Assembly (NCBI RefSeq): GCF_017356265.1
Contig: NZ_JAFNAW010000007.1
Coordinates: forward strand, 1-64,000
Direction of reading: 5' to 3'
Length of the DNA stretch: 64,000 nucleotides
Source: Paracoccus fontiphilus
Lineage (GTDB): Bacteria > Pseudomonadota > Alphaproteobacteria > Rhodobacterales > Rhodobacteraceae
Under the pieces are notes generated by a model. The model ran no database searches. It was not told the origin of the DNA and saw only the letters and a list, made by a program, of their open reading frames with translations. Positions 18,129 to 26,582 of the stretch are shown piece after piece (position 1 is the stretch's first letter; each line of letters starts with the position of its first letter). Made by a program: the position numbers and the translations under genes.

Positions 18129-18976
18129 TGATCGAGAACCGCCCCGGCCTGAACCTTCTGGCGCATCTGACCCTGATGCTTGGCGTGGCCATCGTGGCGC
18201 TGCCCGTCTGGGTGGCCCTTGTCGCGTCCACCCACACCGCGACCGACTTCATGTCGGGCACCATTCCCATCTGGCCCGGCCCGCATCTGGTGGAAAACTA
18301 TGCCCGGATGCTGGACGCGGGCGTCAGCACCAGCGGCACGCCCCCGGTCGGCACGATGATGCTGAACAGCCTGGTCATGGCGCTGCTGATCGCCTGCGGC
18401 AAGATCGCCATCTCGATCACCTCGGCCTTTGCCATCGTCTATTTCCGCTTTCCGCTGCGCAACCTGGCTTTCTGGTGCATCTTCATCACCATGATGCTGC
18501 CGGTCGAGGTCCGCATCGTGCCGACCTTCCAGGTGGTGGCGGACCTGGGCCTGCTGAACAGCTATGCCGGGCTGTCGATCCCGCTAATCGCGTCGGCCAC
18601 CGCGACCTTCCTGTTCCGGCAGGTCTTCCTGACCATCCCGGACGAACTGACCGAGGCCGCGCGCATCGACGGCGCGGGTCCCCTGAAGTTCTTTCGCGAC
18701 ATCCTGCTGCCCTTGTCGCGCACCAACATCGCGGCGCTGTTCGTGATCCTGTTCATCTATGGCTGGAACCAGTACCTGTGGCCGCTGCTGATCACGACCA
18801 GCAGCGACTATTACACCATTGTCGCGGGCATCAAGCGGATGGCCGACGCGGTGGACGGCCTGCCGCAATGGCATCTGGTCATGGCGACCGCGATGCTGGC
18901 GATGCTGCCGCCGGTCGCCGTTGTGATCGGCATGCAGCGCCTGTTCGTCAAAGGTCTTGTCGAGACGGAGAAGTAA
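18128..18976 (+). CDS. ugpE: Glycerol-3-phosphate ABC transporter permease UgpE
   Basis: A 282-residue MalG-type permease, second half of the transporter channel. Six hydrophobic segments and the coupling loop [20 protein letters not shown] are visible, together with the family's long first periplasmic loop ([21 protein letters not shown]). The ATG at 18128 overlaps the ugpA stop, implying translational coupling; the longer open frame upstream is antiregister to ugpA and not real. Confidence 0.93.
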   Translation: MIENRPGLNLLAHLTLMLGVAIVALPVWVALVASTHTATDFMSGTIPIWPGPHLVENYARMLDAGVSTSGTPPVGTMMLNSLVMALLIACGKIAISITSAFAIVYFRFPLRNLAFWCIFITMMLPVEVRIVPTFQVVADLGLLNSYAGLSIPLIASATATFLFRQVFLTIPDELTEAARIDGAGPLKFFRDILLPLSRTNIAALFVILFIYGWNQYLWPLLITTSSDYYTIVAGIKRMADAVDGLPQWHLVMATAMLAMLPPVAVVIGMQRLFVKGLVETEK

Positions 18977-18981
18977 GAAGA

Positions 18982-19989
18982 ATGGCATCCATCACCCTCG
19001 ACAATGTCGGCAAGGTCTATCCCGGCGGCACGCGCGCCGTGGGCGGCGTCAGCATCGACATCGCGGATGGCGAGTTCATCGTGTTGGTCGGCCCGTCCGG
19101 CTGCGGCAAGTCCACGCTGCTGCGCATGATCGCCGGGCTTGAATCCATCAGCGAAGGCACCGTGCGCATCGGCGACCGCGCCGTCAACGACATCGAGCCC
19201 GCCGACCGCGACATCGCCATGGTGTTCCAGAACTATGCGCTTTACCCGCATATGTCGGTGCGCCAGAACCTCGCCTATGGGCTGAAGAACCGCCGCACCC
19301 CCAAGGCCGAAATCGACCGCCGCGTGGCTGAGGCCGCCGAGATCCTGCAGATCGGCCCGTTCCTGGACCGCAAGCCTCGCGCCCTGTCCGGCGGGCAGCG
19401 CCAGCGCGTCGCCATGGGCCGCGCCATCGTGCGCGAACCGGCGGCCTTCCTGTTCGACGAACCCTTGTCGAACCTGGACGCCAAGCTGCGCGTGACCATG
19501 CGGCTGGAGATCAAGGAACTGCAGCGCCGCCTGCGCACGACTTCGATCTATGTGACGCATGACCAGCTCGAGGCGATGACGCTGGCCGACCGGCTGGTGG
19601 TGCTGAACGGCGGCAGGATCGAACAGATCGGCACCCCGCTCGAGGTTTATCGCAAGCCCGCCTCCACCTTTGTCGCGGGCTTCATCGGCAGCCCGGCCAT
19701 GAACCTGATTCCGGCCCGCGCCGTTCCGCAGCTGCCGGGATCGGCCCATGCCGGCATCATCGGCATCCGCCCCGAGGATCTGACCATCGCACCCGACGGT
19801 CCGATCGCCATGGATGTCCTTGCGGTCGAGGAACTGGGCGCCCAGCGTCTGGTGCATGGCCAGACCGGAGGAGAACGGCTGACCGTCACGATGCCGTCCG
19901 ACGCCCCGCTGTCCGACAGCCTGAGGCTGGCCTTCCGTCCGGGATCGCTGCACCTGTTCCAGGCCGAGGGCGGGCGCCGCATCGAATAA
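18982..19989 (+). CDS. ugpC: Glycerol-3-phosphate ABC transporter ATP-binding protein UgpC
   Basis: A 335-residue ATPase of the MalK/UgpC class. Walker [10 protein letters not shown], signature [15 protein letters not shown], Walker [13 protein letters not shown] and the switch [11 protein letters not shown] are intact. A C-terminal OB-like regulatory domain (about 240-335, [12 protein letters not shown]) follows. The start lies five bases after the ugpE stop with GGAGAAG upstream. Last gene of the operon. Confidence 0.93.
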   Translation: MASITLDNVGKVYPGGTRAVGGVSIDIADGEFIVLVGPSGCGKSTLLRMIAGLESISEGTVRIGDRAVNDIEPADRDIAMVFQNYALYPHMSVRQNLAYGLKNRRTPKAEIDRRVAEAAEILQIGPFLDRKPRALSGGQRQRVAMGRAIVREPAAFLFDEPLSNLDAKLRVTMRLEIKELQRRLRTTSIYVTHDQLEAMTLADRLVVLNGGRIEQIGTPLEVYRKPASTFVAGFIGSPAMNLIPARAVPQLPGSAHAGIIGIRPEDLTIAPDGPIAMDVLAVEELGAQRLVHGQTGGERLTVTMPSDAPLSDSLRLAFRPGSLHLFQAEGGRRIE

Positions 19990-20093
19990 GGGGCCAGGTC
20001 CACCGTCAGGCCGACATGGACGCGGAAATCTTGTCCCAACCCCGCGTCACATCGACGAGTCCTCTTGCACGATGTGCAGAAGGGCGATACCGT

Positions 20094-20162
20094 CATGGTT
20101 GCAAAGAGATTTGCACTTACCCCAGAGGACCCTGTGCGCCACGACACGCACAGGGTCTTTTT
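20094..20162 (+). ncRNA. Candidate small RNA ending in the ugp terminator
   Basis: Between ugpC and the terminator lies a compact structured segment. A 6-bp hairpin (TGCAAA, GAGA loop, TTTGCA at 20100-20115) is followed by a short unpaired stretch and then the 11-bp terminator hairpin. A possible promoter sits just before it: TTGCAC at 20065, a 17-base spacer, then the weak -10 TACCGT at 20088. Alternatives are a processed 3' UTR fragment of the ugp transcript, or a short coding sequence, since the frame from the ATG at 20095 runs through the terminator. Expression is not shown by sequence. Confidence 0.4.
20128..20162 (+). terminator. Rho-independent terminator downstream of ugpBAEC
   Basis: Perfect 11-bp stem (GACCCTGTGCG / CGCACAGGGTC) with an 8-nt loop, followed by five Ts on the plus strand. 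Confidence 0.9.
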
Positions 20163-20176
20163 CGTCGCGGGTGCCG

Positions 20177-21754
20177 CTATGACACCAGGCGCCTGCGGCG
20201 GCGGGTCGCAACGCCCTTGGCGATGGCCGCCGCGATGTCGGCGCAGGCGGTGATGCCCTGGACGAACGGGCGGTCGTGCATCAGATAGGGGATCGAACCG
20301 ATGGACACGCCCCTGAACTCGGGCGGGCCGATGAGGCTGTAGTCCTCGGCGACGTCGGGGATGTCGTGGCCCGACCGCAGCAGGGCCTCGCGCAGGGTTG
20401 GGAAGGGCAGGTCCTCCGCGCCAAGCGGCTTCTGGCCGCGCGCGTCGATGAAGACGTCGAAGACATGGGCCTGGCCATCGACCTCGATCGTCGTGCCCGC
20501 GTCCTGCCGGGTCAGCGTGTAATCCTCGCCCAGGGGCAGAACGGACAGAAGCCCGGCGTCCCTCAGCGCCAGAAGGCGGCGGATGGATTCCGACGGGACG
20601 GCGGCGTAGTTGTCCACGAAGACCTTCTTCAATCCCGCATCGAAGCGCTGCCGGTCCGGTTCGGACAGGGCTGCGACGATGTCCTCGGCCCTTTCGTGCA
20701 TCCGCAGCAGGGCATAGCGCCAGGGAACGGTGATCCGCCCGGCCTTGTTGCGCTCGACTTCCTCCAGGTTCTGTTTGGCCCAGCGGAACGGGTCGGCCGC
20801 CTTGCGGTCGGCGAAGTAGGCAGGGGCAAAGGTGTCGGCGTTCAGCCCCCCGAGCCCGATCCGCAGGCAGAAGGCCGGGTCGGCCTGCATCAGCTCGGCG
20901 CGCAGCAGGTCGAACAGGGCATCCAGCGGACGGCTTTTCGCGGCACAGGCGGCAACCGCCGACTCGGTCATCACGGCCAGCGGCTCGTAGGGGATGGGGC
21001 AGTAGAAATCAGCTTCCGGCAGGACGCCGGACCGGGACATGAGGGTGATGTGCAAGCCCGCGCCATCCGCGTCGAAGCGCAGGTCGTCGCCCCTGCGGCG
21101 GAACCGGCCATGCTGGACGGCGACGGCCATGGCCGCGTCGATGGAACTGAGCGACGTTCCCATGATGCCCACCGGCACCGCGCCAATCCGGGCTTCGATC
21201 AGGCCGGACCAAGGGCTGGGAAAATAGCTGCCGTCGGCGTCGCCGTTGTCGGGAAAGTCGTGGCCCGTCGCAAGGATCACCCTGCCGAACGGTCCCGCAT
21301 CTTGCCCGGTCGCGGTCAGCACCCGCAATCCGTCGTCCCCCGGCACGATGTCGAGGACTTCGGTGCTTTCCCGGACGTCGATCCGGTGGCCCGTATTTCG
21401 GGCGGTCTTCACCAGCAGCAGAAGCTGGTCGCGGAAATACTCTCCCAGCAGCAGGCGGGGGGTGAACAGCCGTTCGTCCAGGTCGTCGGGATCGAGGCCA
21501 TAGGCGGCGACCCGATCGGCGGGCTGTGCCTCCAGCCAGTCCAGATAGGGGATCACGACCGGCGGGATCTCGATGCTGGCGATGTTGGCCAGCATCGACT
21601 TGCTGGCGGTGTCGGGGGAATAGGGCATGCCGTAGCCCGCCTTCTCGCCCTTCTCGAACAGCGTCACGGCCAAGGGTTCGCCGATTTCCAGAAGTTGCTG
21701 CAGGGAATAGATTCCGGTCGGGCCGGTGCCCACGATGGCGATGCGCTTGGTCAT
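20177..21754 (-). CDS. FAD/NAD(P)-binding protein
   Basis: A 525-residue flavoprotein-like protein of the NAD_binding_9 / HcgD-like group. It opens with the dinucleotide motif RIAIVGTGPTGIYSLQQLL and later has a second fold element, VGIMGTSLSSIDAAMAVA. The motif PYSPDTASKSMLANIASIE is typical of this family, which is annotated only as FAD-NAD(P)-binding. No reaction can be assigned. The ATG at 21754 places the glycine motif at residue 5; the frame upstream is not conserved-looking. It stands alone, convergent with the ugp operon. Confidence 0.8.
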   Translation of the reverse strand: MTKRIAIVGTGPTGIYSLQQLLEIGEPLAVTLFEKGEKAGYGMPYSPDTASKSMLANIASIEIPPVVIPYLDWLEAQPADRVAAYGLDPDDLDERLFTPRLLLGEYFRDQLLLLVKTARNTGHRIDVRESTEVLDIVPGDDGLRVLTATGQDAGPFGRVILATGHDFPDNGDADGSYFPSPWSGLIEARIGAVPVGIMGTSLSSIDAAMAVAVQHGRFRRRGDDLRFDADGAGLHITLMSRSGVLPEADFYCPIPYEPLAVMTESAVAACAAKSRPLDALFDLLRAELMQADPAFCLRIGLGGLNADTFAPAYFADRKAADPFRWAKQNLEEVERNKAGRITVPWRYALLRMHERAEDIVAALSEPDRQRFDAGLKKVFVDNYAAVPSESIRRLLALRDAGLLSVLPLGEDYTLTRQDAGTTIEVDGQAHVFDVFIDARGQKPLGAEDLPFPTLREALLRSGHDIPDVAEDYSLIGPPEFRGVSIGSIPYLMHDRPFVQGITACADIAAAIAKGVATRRRRRLVS

Positions 21755-21835
21755 GATCGTCCAGAAAGGTTGCCGCTGTGAACGCCGGCCCGAAAGGCGC
21801 AGTTCCGGCGGCAAACCTTTATGAAGCACCCTGCC

Positions 21836-22897
21836 TCACGGGCGCCCGTCCGTTCCCGCCGTCCCTGCTTGCGCCAGGAAGAACCGCGCCATCTCGGCAC
21901 TGGCGTCGGGTCCCAGAGGATCGGCATAAGATCCGCCGGGCCTGCCGCCCGACCAGGCATGGCCCAGCCCGTCGATCACCCAATGCTCCAGGACAAGGCG
22001 GCCGTCCCCGGTGGTGGTCGTTTCCTGCTGGAAGCGGCGGCTGCCGGCCTTGCCGCTTCTGCGGTCAAGCAGCGTCTGCACGGGTCCGGCGGCCAGGACA
22101 TCGGCGGCGATGCGCTCGCCGTTGACGGGGTGCACGGTCTTGTCCGCGCTTCCGTGGAAGATGATGGTCGGGGTCGGCGCGGGGTTCGGGCTGGCGGCCG
22201 ACCGAGGGCCTGCCTGCGGAGCGCCGGTCCCGTTCATGGCGGCAAAGGCGCCGGGCACGTCCCGCGCGCTCCCGAAGGGCAGGCCGGAATGGACGCCGAC
22301 GGCGGCAAAGATGTCGGGATGGGTCTGGCCCAGGATCACCGCCATCGCGGCCCCGGCCGACAGGCCCGCTACGAAGATCCGGTTGCGGGGCACCGCATGG
22401 GCATCGGCCAGATTGCGGGCCATCTGCGCCAGGATCTCGGGTTCGCCGCGCCCGCGTCGCTGATCGCCGGGATTGAACCAGTTCCAGCAGGACTGTGCAT
22501 TCTCGCCCCGCGCCTGCTGGGGATAGACGACCAGCAGCCCATGCGCCTCGGCCAGGTCGTTCATGCCGGTGCCGCGCGCGAAATCCGCGTGCGTCTGGGT
22601 GCAGCCGTGCAGCATCATGATCATGCCCTTCAAACCCTGCCCGGCCGAGGCCGGCACATAGAGCATGTAGTCCCGGCTTCCCGCCGCGCAGGAAAATCGG
22701 TCTGCGGCAAAGCTTGCCCCGGCGGGCACCTTGGGCGCTTCGGCAGATCCCTGCGCGGAAAAGGGCATCTGCAAGCCGTCCGTGGCGGGCCCCGCCAGCC
22801 CATGCCTGGCCAGGGTCCGCTGCACAAGGTCATGGGCGCCGTCGCGGTGCAGGCCCGCCATCGCGCGGCGCAATGCCTCCATGGTGAAGTCTTTCAT
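21836..22897 (-). CDS. PHB depolymerase family esterase
   Basis: A 353-residue alpha/beta hydrolase of the type 1 short-chain-length polyhydroxyalkanoate depolymerase/LpqC group. The oxyanion LHGCTQTHADFA, nucleophile Ser180 in GLSAG, Asp252 in HGSADKTVHP and His313 in GLGHAWSGG form the expected triad. No signal peptide is seen, so it probably acts in the cytoplasm; the true substrate may be a PHB-like or feruloyl-type ester. The ATG at 22897 follows AAGGA. It lies 21 bases after the ribbon-helix-helix regulator and should share its operon and control. Confidence 0.85.
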   Translation of the reverse strand: MKDFTMEALRRAMAGLHRDGAHDLVQRTLARHGLAGPATDGLQMPFSAQGSAEAPKVPAGASFAADRFSCAAGSRDYMLYVPASAGQGLKGMIMMLHGCTQTHADFARGTGMNDLAEAHGLLVVYPQQARGENAQSCWNWFNPGDQRRGRGEPEILAQMARNLADAHAVPRNRIFVAGLSAGAAMAVILGQTHPDIFAAVGVHSGLPFGSARDVPGAFAAMNGTGAPQAGPRSAASPNPAPTPTIIFHGSADKTVHPVNGERIAADVLAAGPVQTLLDRRSGKAGSRRFQQETTTTGDGRLVLEHWVIDGLGHAWSGGRPGGSYADPLGPDASAEMARFFLAQAGTAGTDGRP

Positions 22898-22918
22898 CGG
22901 TCGGGTCCTTCCCATGGT

Positions 22919-23335
22919 TCAGGCGATACGGTCCGCCAAGGCCTTCTTGACCTCGGCGCTGGCTTGCAGGGCGCCCAGGACCGAGATCGACCCGATCGTG
23001 TCGCGCGCGAGGTCGGGCGTCACGTCGGACGCGATGCGCGCCAGGCCCACGACCCTGACATGCAGGAGCTCGCCCGCGTCGCGCAGGGCCTCAAGCTCGG
23101 CCCGGCTGAAGTCGCGCAGGCCCATGTCCATCGTGTGGCGCTCGACCGTCCGGGCCACGATGTCACGGTGGCTGTCCAGCTGGCCGCGGATGGCCGAGCG
23201 GATGAAGTCGCTGCGGTTCGAATAGAAACCCTCCTGCACCAGCAGGTCGATGCGCCCGAGATCGACGTAACCCAGGTTGATGGTGATCTTCTCGGTCTCC
23301 GGGGTTTTTTCCCGCAGCATCCGTATCTCTGCCAT
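22919..23335 (-). CDS. Ribbon-helix-helix (CopG-type) transcriptional regulator
   Basis: A 138-residue protein with an N-terminal ribbon-helix-helix: the strand KITINLGYVDLGRIDLLV, then EGFYSNRSDFIRSAIRGQL. A longer C-terminal region (about 70-138) is perhaps for oligomerisation or ligand sensing. It precedes an esterase gene in one operon and has a perfect palindrome 12 bases upstream of its start, so autoregulation of regulator plus esterase is likely. The inducer is unknown; a polyhydroxyalkanoate or fatty-acid link is only an inference from the neighbour. Confidence 0.85.
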   Translation of the reverse strand: MAEIRMLREKTPETEKITINLGYVDLGRIDLLVQEGFYSNRSDFIRSAIRGQLDSHRDIVARTVERHTMDMGLRDFSRAELEALRDAGELLHVRVVGLARIASDVTPDLARDTIGSISVLGALQASAEVKKALADRIA

Positions 23336-23346
23336 GGCGATGTTCC

Positions 23347-23378
23347 TATACCATCCACATGGATGGTATATGGATGGT
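23347..23378. promoter_or_regulatory. Palindromic operator with an extra half-site for the RHH regulator
   Basis: TATACCATCC (23347-23356) and GGATGGTATA (23361-23370) form a perfect 10-bp inverted repeat with a 4-base spacer. A third ATGGATGGT half-site starts at 23370, 11 bp from the one at 23359. Ribbon-helix-helix proteins bind such spaced short half-sites cooperatively. It overlaps the presumed promoter of the regulator gene. Confidence 0.8.
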
Positions 23379-23567
23379 GATCGTCATCTTGCAAGGTCTT
23401 CTGTCATCAAATGCCCGCAATCGGTGCCACGCTTCCCAAGTGCCGCCCGCCAGCGAGCAGAAAGGGGACGCGCCGTCTGCACCGGCGCTGCCCGACGATG
23501 GCGCGTCAGCCAGTCTCCGACATGCTGTCCCCGGCTGCACTGCGGCGGACGCGCCCGCTGCGGGCGT

Positions 23568-24188
23568 TCAGGTGATCCGGCGCAGACGAGGGATGTCCTT
23601 CACGTGCAGAAGATGGACGCCTGTCCGCCGTGCCAAGGCCCTGGCGCTTTCCGTGTAATAGCCCGTGGTGATCACCACGGCGGTGTCCACGCGGTGAAAG
23701 GCCCGCCCGGAAAAAGCCTCTTGCACGGCCTTGTTGCCGACCGCGCCGTCATAGCGCTTGCACTGGATTCCGATCTTCTTGCCGTCGCGCCTGGCGATGA
23801 TGTCGATGCCCTGGTCGCCCGAGCCCGAGGTCACGTCGGCCCGCCAGCCATGCAGTTCCAGCCGGTCCGCGACCCACCGCTCGAATTCGTGGCCGTCCTT
23901 GGGACAGGGGGCGGAACGGCGGGGCGTGGAAGGGCGTAGCGCCACTCTCTTCGGGCGGCTCGGGCGGCGCTTGCTTCCGGATCGGCGCGCCCTCTTGCCG
24001 CGCAGCAGGCGGGCGGGCAGCAGCAGGGCCGCCAGGATGATGCCGGCAAAGGCGGGCCTGTGGTCCTGGCCGCCGTCCATCGCATCCCCCGCGAAGGTCG
24101 CCATGATGAAGCCGCCGATCACGACCAGCGTGGCGGACAGGACCGCGTATCTGAACAGGTAGAAGGCGGACGAGATCAGACGGCGCAT
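23568..24188 (-). CDS. Membrane-anchored Mrr-type restriction endonuclease-like protein
   Basis: A 206-residue protein. Two hydrophobic segments (about 11-31 and 45-62) and a very basic linker (residues 63-92) lead to an Mrr_cat-type nuclease domain. The catalytic core is visible: Asp129 in GSGDQGIDIIA and the Gln142-x-Lys144 of GIQCKRY. Later come AFHRVDTAVVITTGYYTESA and RTGVHLLHVKDI, as in the family. Such membrane-tethered Mrr-like proteins are widespread and mostly unstudied; a role in degrading foreign DNA is possible but not shown. No methylase or recognition subunit adjoins. Confidence 0.82.
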   Translation of the reverse strand: MRRLISSAFYLFRYAVLSATLVVIGGFIMATFAGDAMDGGQDHRPAFAGIILAALLLPARLLRGKRARRSGSKRRPSRPKRVALRPSTPRRSAPCPKDGHEFERWVADRLELHGWRADVTSGSGDQGIDIIARRDGKKIGIQCKRYDGAVGNKAVQEAFSGRAFHRVDTAVVITTGYYTESARALARRTGVHLLHVKDIPRLRRIT

Positions 24189-24314
24189 AGGGCTTCAAGG
24201 AAACGGCGTGACATGCCCAGGGCGAACGCCGCCCGGGCGCATACCTTAAGGGAAGAACGAACGGTAAACAATGACGCGGCGGCATAACAAATGCGCCAGC
24301 GCCAAGGGGCCGCT

Positions 24315-24354
24315 TGTCAGGGATGAAGAAGGGGCAGAGGTCTCTGCCCTGACA
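24315..24354. other. Nested, mutually exclusive hairpins in an intergenic region
   Basis: TGTCAGGG (24315-24322) can pair with CCCTGACA (24347-24354), while the inner GGGCAGA (24332-24338) can pair with TCTGCCC (24343-24349). The two stems share bases and cannot fully coexist. No T-run follows. It lies in the 249-base gap downstream of the TRAP operon and upstream of the Mrr-like gene. Confidence 0.45.
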
Positions 24355-24402
24355 GGACCGCAGCGGCCCGTCGCGCCACTCGGCAGGTCCGCGCCGCGCA
24401 TC

Positions 24403-24430
24403 CGGGGCAGCCACGGTCGCGGCTGCCCCG
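24403..24430 (-). terminator. Hairpin immediately downstream of the TRAP permease gene
   Basis: Perfect 10-bp stem (CGGGGCAGCC / GGCTGCCCCG) with an 8-nt loop, starting eight bases after the permease stop on the minus strand. There is no T-run, so it may be a transcript-end stabiliser rather than an intrinsic terminator. Confidence 0.45.
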
Positions 24431-24437
24431 TGGCGGG

Positions 24438-26501
24438 TCAGAGGGGGCGCGCTGCGGGCGCGTTGCGCGTCGCCATGTATTGCCGGGCCGTCACCGCCGC
24501 CAGGATGACGAAACCCAGCGCGGTCGAGACCGGCTCGGGCGCGATCATCATCAGGGCCGCAATGGGCAGCGCGATCCGCTCGATCAGCCACAGCGGGCCC
24601 ATCAGCCAGTTGGTGATGGCCGCCGACAGCGCCACGATGCCCAGCACCGACCCGGTAAAGGCCAGCAGGAAGTCGGGCAGAGTGAAGGCCTGCGTCACGA
24701 TCAGCAGCGAGGGCGAGAACACGAACACGAAGGGCACCAGCGCCTTGCCCATCGACAGCCGGAACGCCGTGTTCCCCGCCTTGAAGCCGTTGGCCCCCGC
24801 GATCCCCGCCCCCGCATAGGCGGCAAGCGCCACGGGCGGGGTCACGTCCGCCAGCACGCCGAAGTAGAAGACGAAGAAATGCGCCACCAGCGGTTCCACG
24901 TTCATCATGCCCAGCACCGGCGCGGCCACGGCCACCATGATGATGTAGTTGGCGGTGGTGGGCACGCCGCAGCCCATCAGGATGCAGACAACGGCGGTCA
25001 TCACCAGGGTGAACAGCAGGGTCAGCGTCTCGATGCTGAACAGCTCGAACGGCAGGAAGCCCAGGAAGGCGTGGAAGCTGCCGGCGGCGTTGGCCGCGAC
25101 CGAGGTCACCATGAAGGCGATCTTGAAGCCCACGCCCGTCAGCGTGACGATGCCGATCACCACGCCGACAAGGGCGGCCGCCGCCGTCACCGACAGCGAC
25201 TGTCGGGCACCCGACACGAAGCCCTCGAAGATTCCGGCGGCGGTTTCCCGGATGCCGCCCGTGACGCCGGACGCCATGATGCGCTGGATCAGATAGACGG
25301 CCATGCAGGCGGTGATCGCCCAGAAGGCCGACAGGAAGGGCGTGCGGCCCGACATCAGCATCCAGACCAGCAGGATCAGGGGTGCGACCGACAGCCAGCC
25401 TTCGCGCAGCACCTTGCCGGCCTTGGGCAACTCCTCCTTGGTCAGGCCGCGGATGCCCAGGCGCTTGGCCTCCAGGTGGACCTGAACCAGCACGCCGAAG
25501 AAATGCATGAAGGCGGGCACGATGGCGGCGATCAGGATCGTGCGCAGGGGGATGCCCAGGTATTCCACCATCAGGAAGGCCACCGCGCCCATGACCGGCG
25601 GCGTGATCTGGCCGCCGGTGGAGGATGCGGCCTCGACCGCGGCGGCGAAGTGGCGCTTGAAGCCGATCTTGATCATCGCCGGGATGGTCAGCGCGCCCGT
25701 GGTCACGGTGTTGGCGATGGACGATCCCGAGATCGTGCCCAGCATGGCCGACGACACGACCGAGACCTTGGCAGGCCCGCCCGAGAAGCGCCCGGTCAGC
25801 GCCGTCGCCAGGTCGATGAACAACTGACCCAGCCCGATCTTCTGCGCCATCACCCCGAACAGGACGAAGTGGAACACATAGGTCGCGATCACCCCCAGCG
25901 CGGTGCCGTAGATCCCCTGCGAGGTCAGGTAAAGGTGGTTGATGATGGTGTTCCAGTCGGCGCCCGGATGGACAAGGATGCCCGGCATCGACTGGCCCCA
26001 ATAGGCATAGGCGATGAACAGCGCCGCGATCACCGGCAGGGGCCAGCCCATCGACCGGCGGACGGCCTCCATCAGGGTCAGCAGCAGGATCGTGCCCATG
26101 GCGATGTCCAGCGCCAAGGGGTTGCCGACGCGGAAGGCCAACTGGTCATAGATCCAGGGCACGTAGAAGGCGCTGACCGCCCCGGCGATGGCCAAGGCCC
26201 AGTCCACGACCGGGATGCCCAGGATGACAAGGCCGGTCGTCTTGTGGCGGCCGCTGTCGAAGGCCGCGAAGGACAGGAAGATCACGAACAGCGACACGCC
26301 CATGTGCAGCCCGCGATGGGTCGTGGCGCGCGGGATGCCGAAGCCCGCGGTGTAGAAGTGATAGGCCGACAACAGGAACAGGACGACCCCGGTCAGGATC
26401 GCGACCGGCCGCAGAACCGTTCGGAAGCGGGCCTCGGGGTCGTATTCCTCCTCGATCGCGCGAAGTTCGGCGTCGGACAGTTGGCGTGCGGTTTCGTTCA
26501 T
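24438..26501 (-). CDS. TAXI-type TRAP transporter fused 4TM/12TM permease
   Basis: A 687-residue fused DctQ-DctM membrane protein. The first ~200 residues hold the small-subunit-like helices (RPVAILTGVVLFLLSAYHFY). The DctM-type domain follows with family motifs such as GLGQLFIDLATALTGRFSGGPAKVSVVSSAMLG and SGSSIANTVTTGALTIPAMIK. These transporters take up an unknown organic acid, often dicarboxylate-like, driven by an ion gradient. It follows the TAXI binding-protein gene, separated by 81 bases with a terminator-like hairpin. Confidence 0.92.
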   Translation of the reverse strand: MNETARQLSDAELRAIEEEYDPEARFRTVLRPVAILTGVVLFLLSAYHFYTAGFGIPRATTHRGLHMGVSLFVIFLSFAAFDSGRHKTTGLVILGIPVVDWALAIAGAVSAFYVPWIYDQLAFRVGNPLALDIAMGTILLLTLMEAVRRSMGWPLPVIAALFIAYAYWGQSMPGILVHPGADWNTIINHLYLTSQGIYGTALGVIATYVFHFVLFGVMAQKIGLGQLFIDLATALTGRFSGGPAKVSVVSSAMLGTISGSSIANTVTTGALTIPAMIKIGFKRHFAAAVEAASSTGGQITPPVMGAVAFLMVEYLGIPLRTILIAAIVPAFMHFFGVLVQVHLEAKRLGIRGLTKEELPKAGKVLREGWLSVAPLILLVWMLMSGRTPFLSAFWAITACMAVYLIQRIMASGVTGGIRETAAGIFEGFVSGARQSLSVTAAAALVGVVIGIVTLTGVGFKIAFMVTSVAANAAGSFHAFLGFLPFELFSIETLTLLFTLVMTAVVCILMGCGVPTTANYIIMVAVAAPVLGMMNVEPLVAHFFVFYFGVLADVTPPVALAAYAGAGIAGANGFKAGNTAFRLSMGKALVPFVFVFSPSLLIVTQAFTLPDFLLAFTGSVLGIVALSAAITNWLMGPLWLIERIALPIAALMMIAPEPVSTALGFVILAAVTARQYMATRNAPAARPL

Positions 26502-26531
26502 GCGTCATTCCTGCATATTCGGGAAACGGAA

Positions 26532-26561
26532 AAAGGACGCGGACCCCTGGCCCGCGTCCTT
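26532..26561 (-). terminator. Intra-operon terminator/attenuator between TAXI binding protein and permease
   Basis: Perfect 10-bp stem (AAGGACGCGG / CCGCGTCCTT) with a 9-nt loop. On the minus strand the stem runs straight into a run of Ts. It is 21 bases after the binding-protein stop and upstream of the permease start, so it would reduce permease relative to binding protein. Confidence 0.8.
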
Positions 26562-26582
26562 CGAACCGGATCGGACCCGCGC

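Noticed and set aside
20095-20253. Short coding frame starting at the ATG at 20095
   Set aside because: It runs through the perfect terminator hairpin, has no ribosome site and becomes a Trp/Arg-rich tail; an RNA reading fits better.
23346-23540. A 64-codon minus-strand frame upstream of the RHH regulator
   Set aside because: Its end lies in the operator palindrome, composition is not protein-like and no ribosome site is seen.
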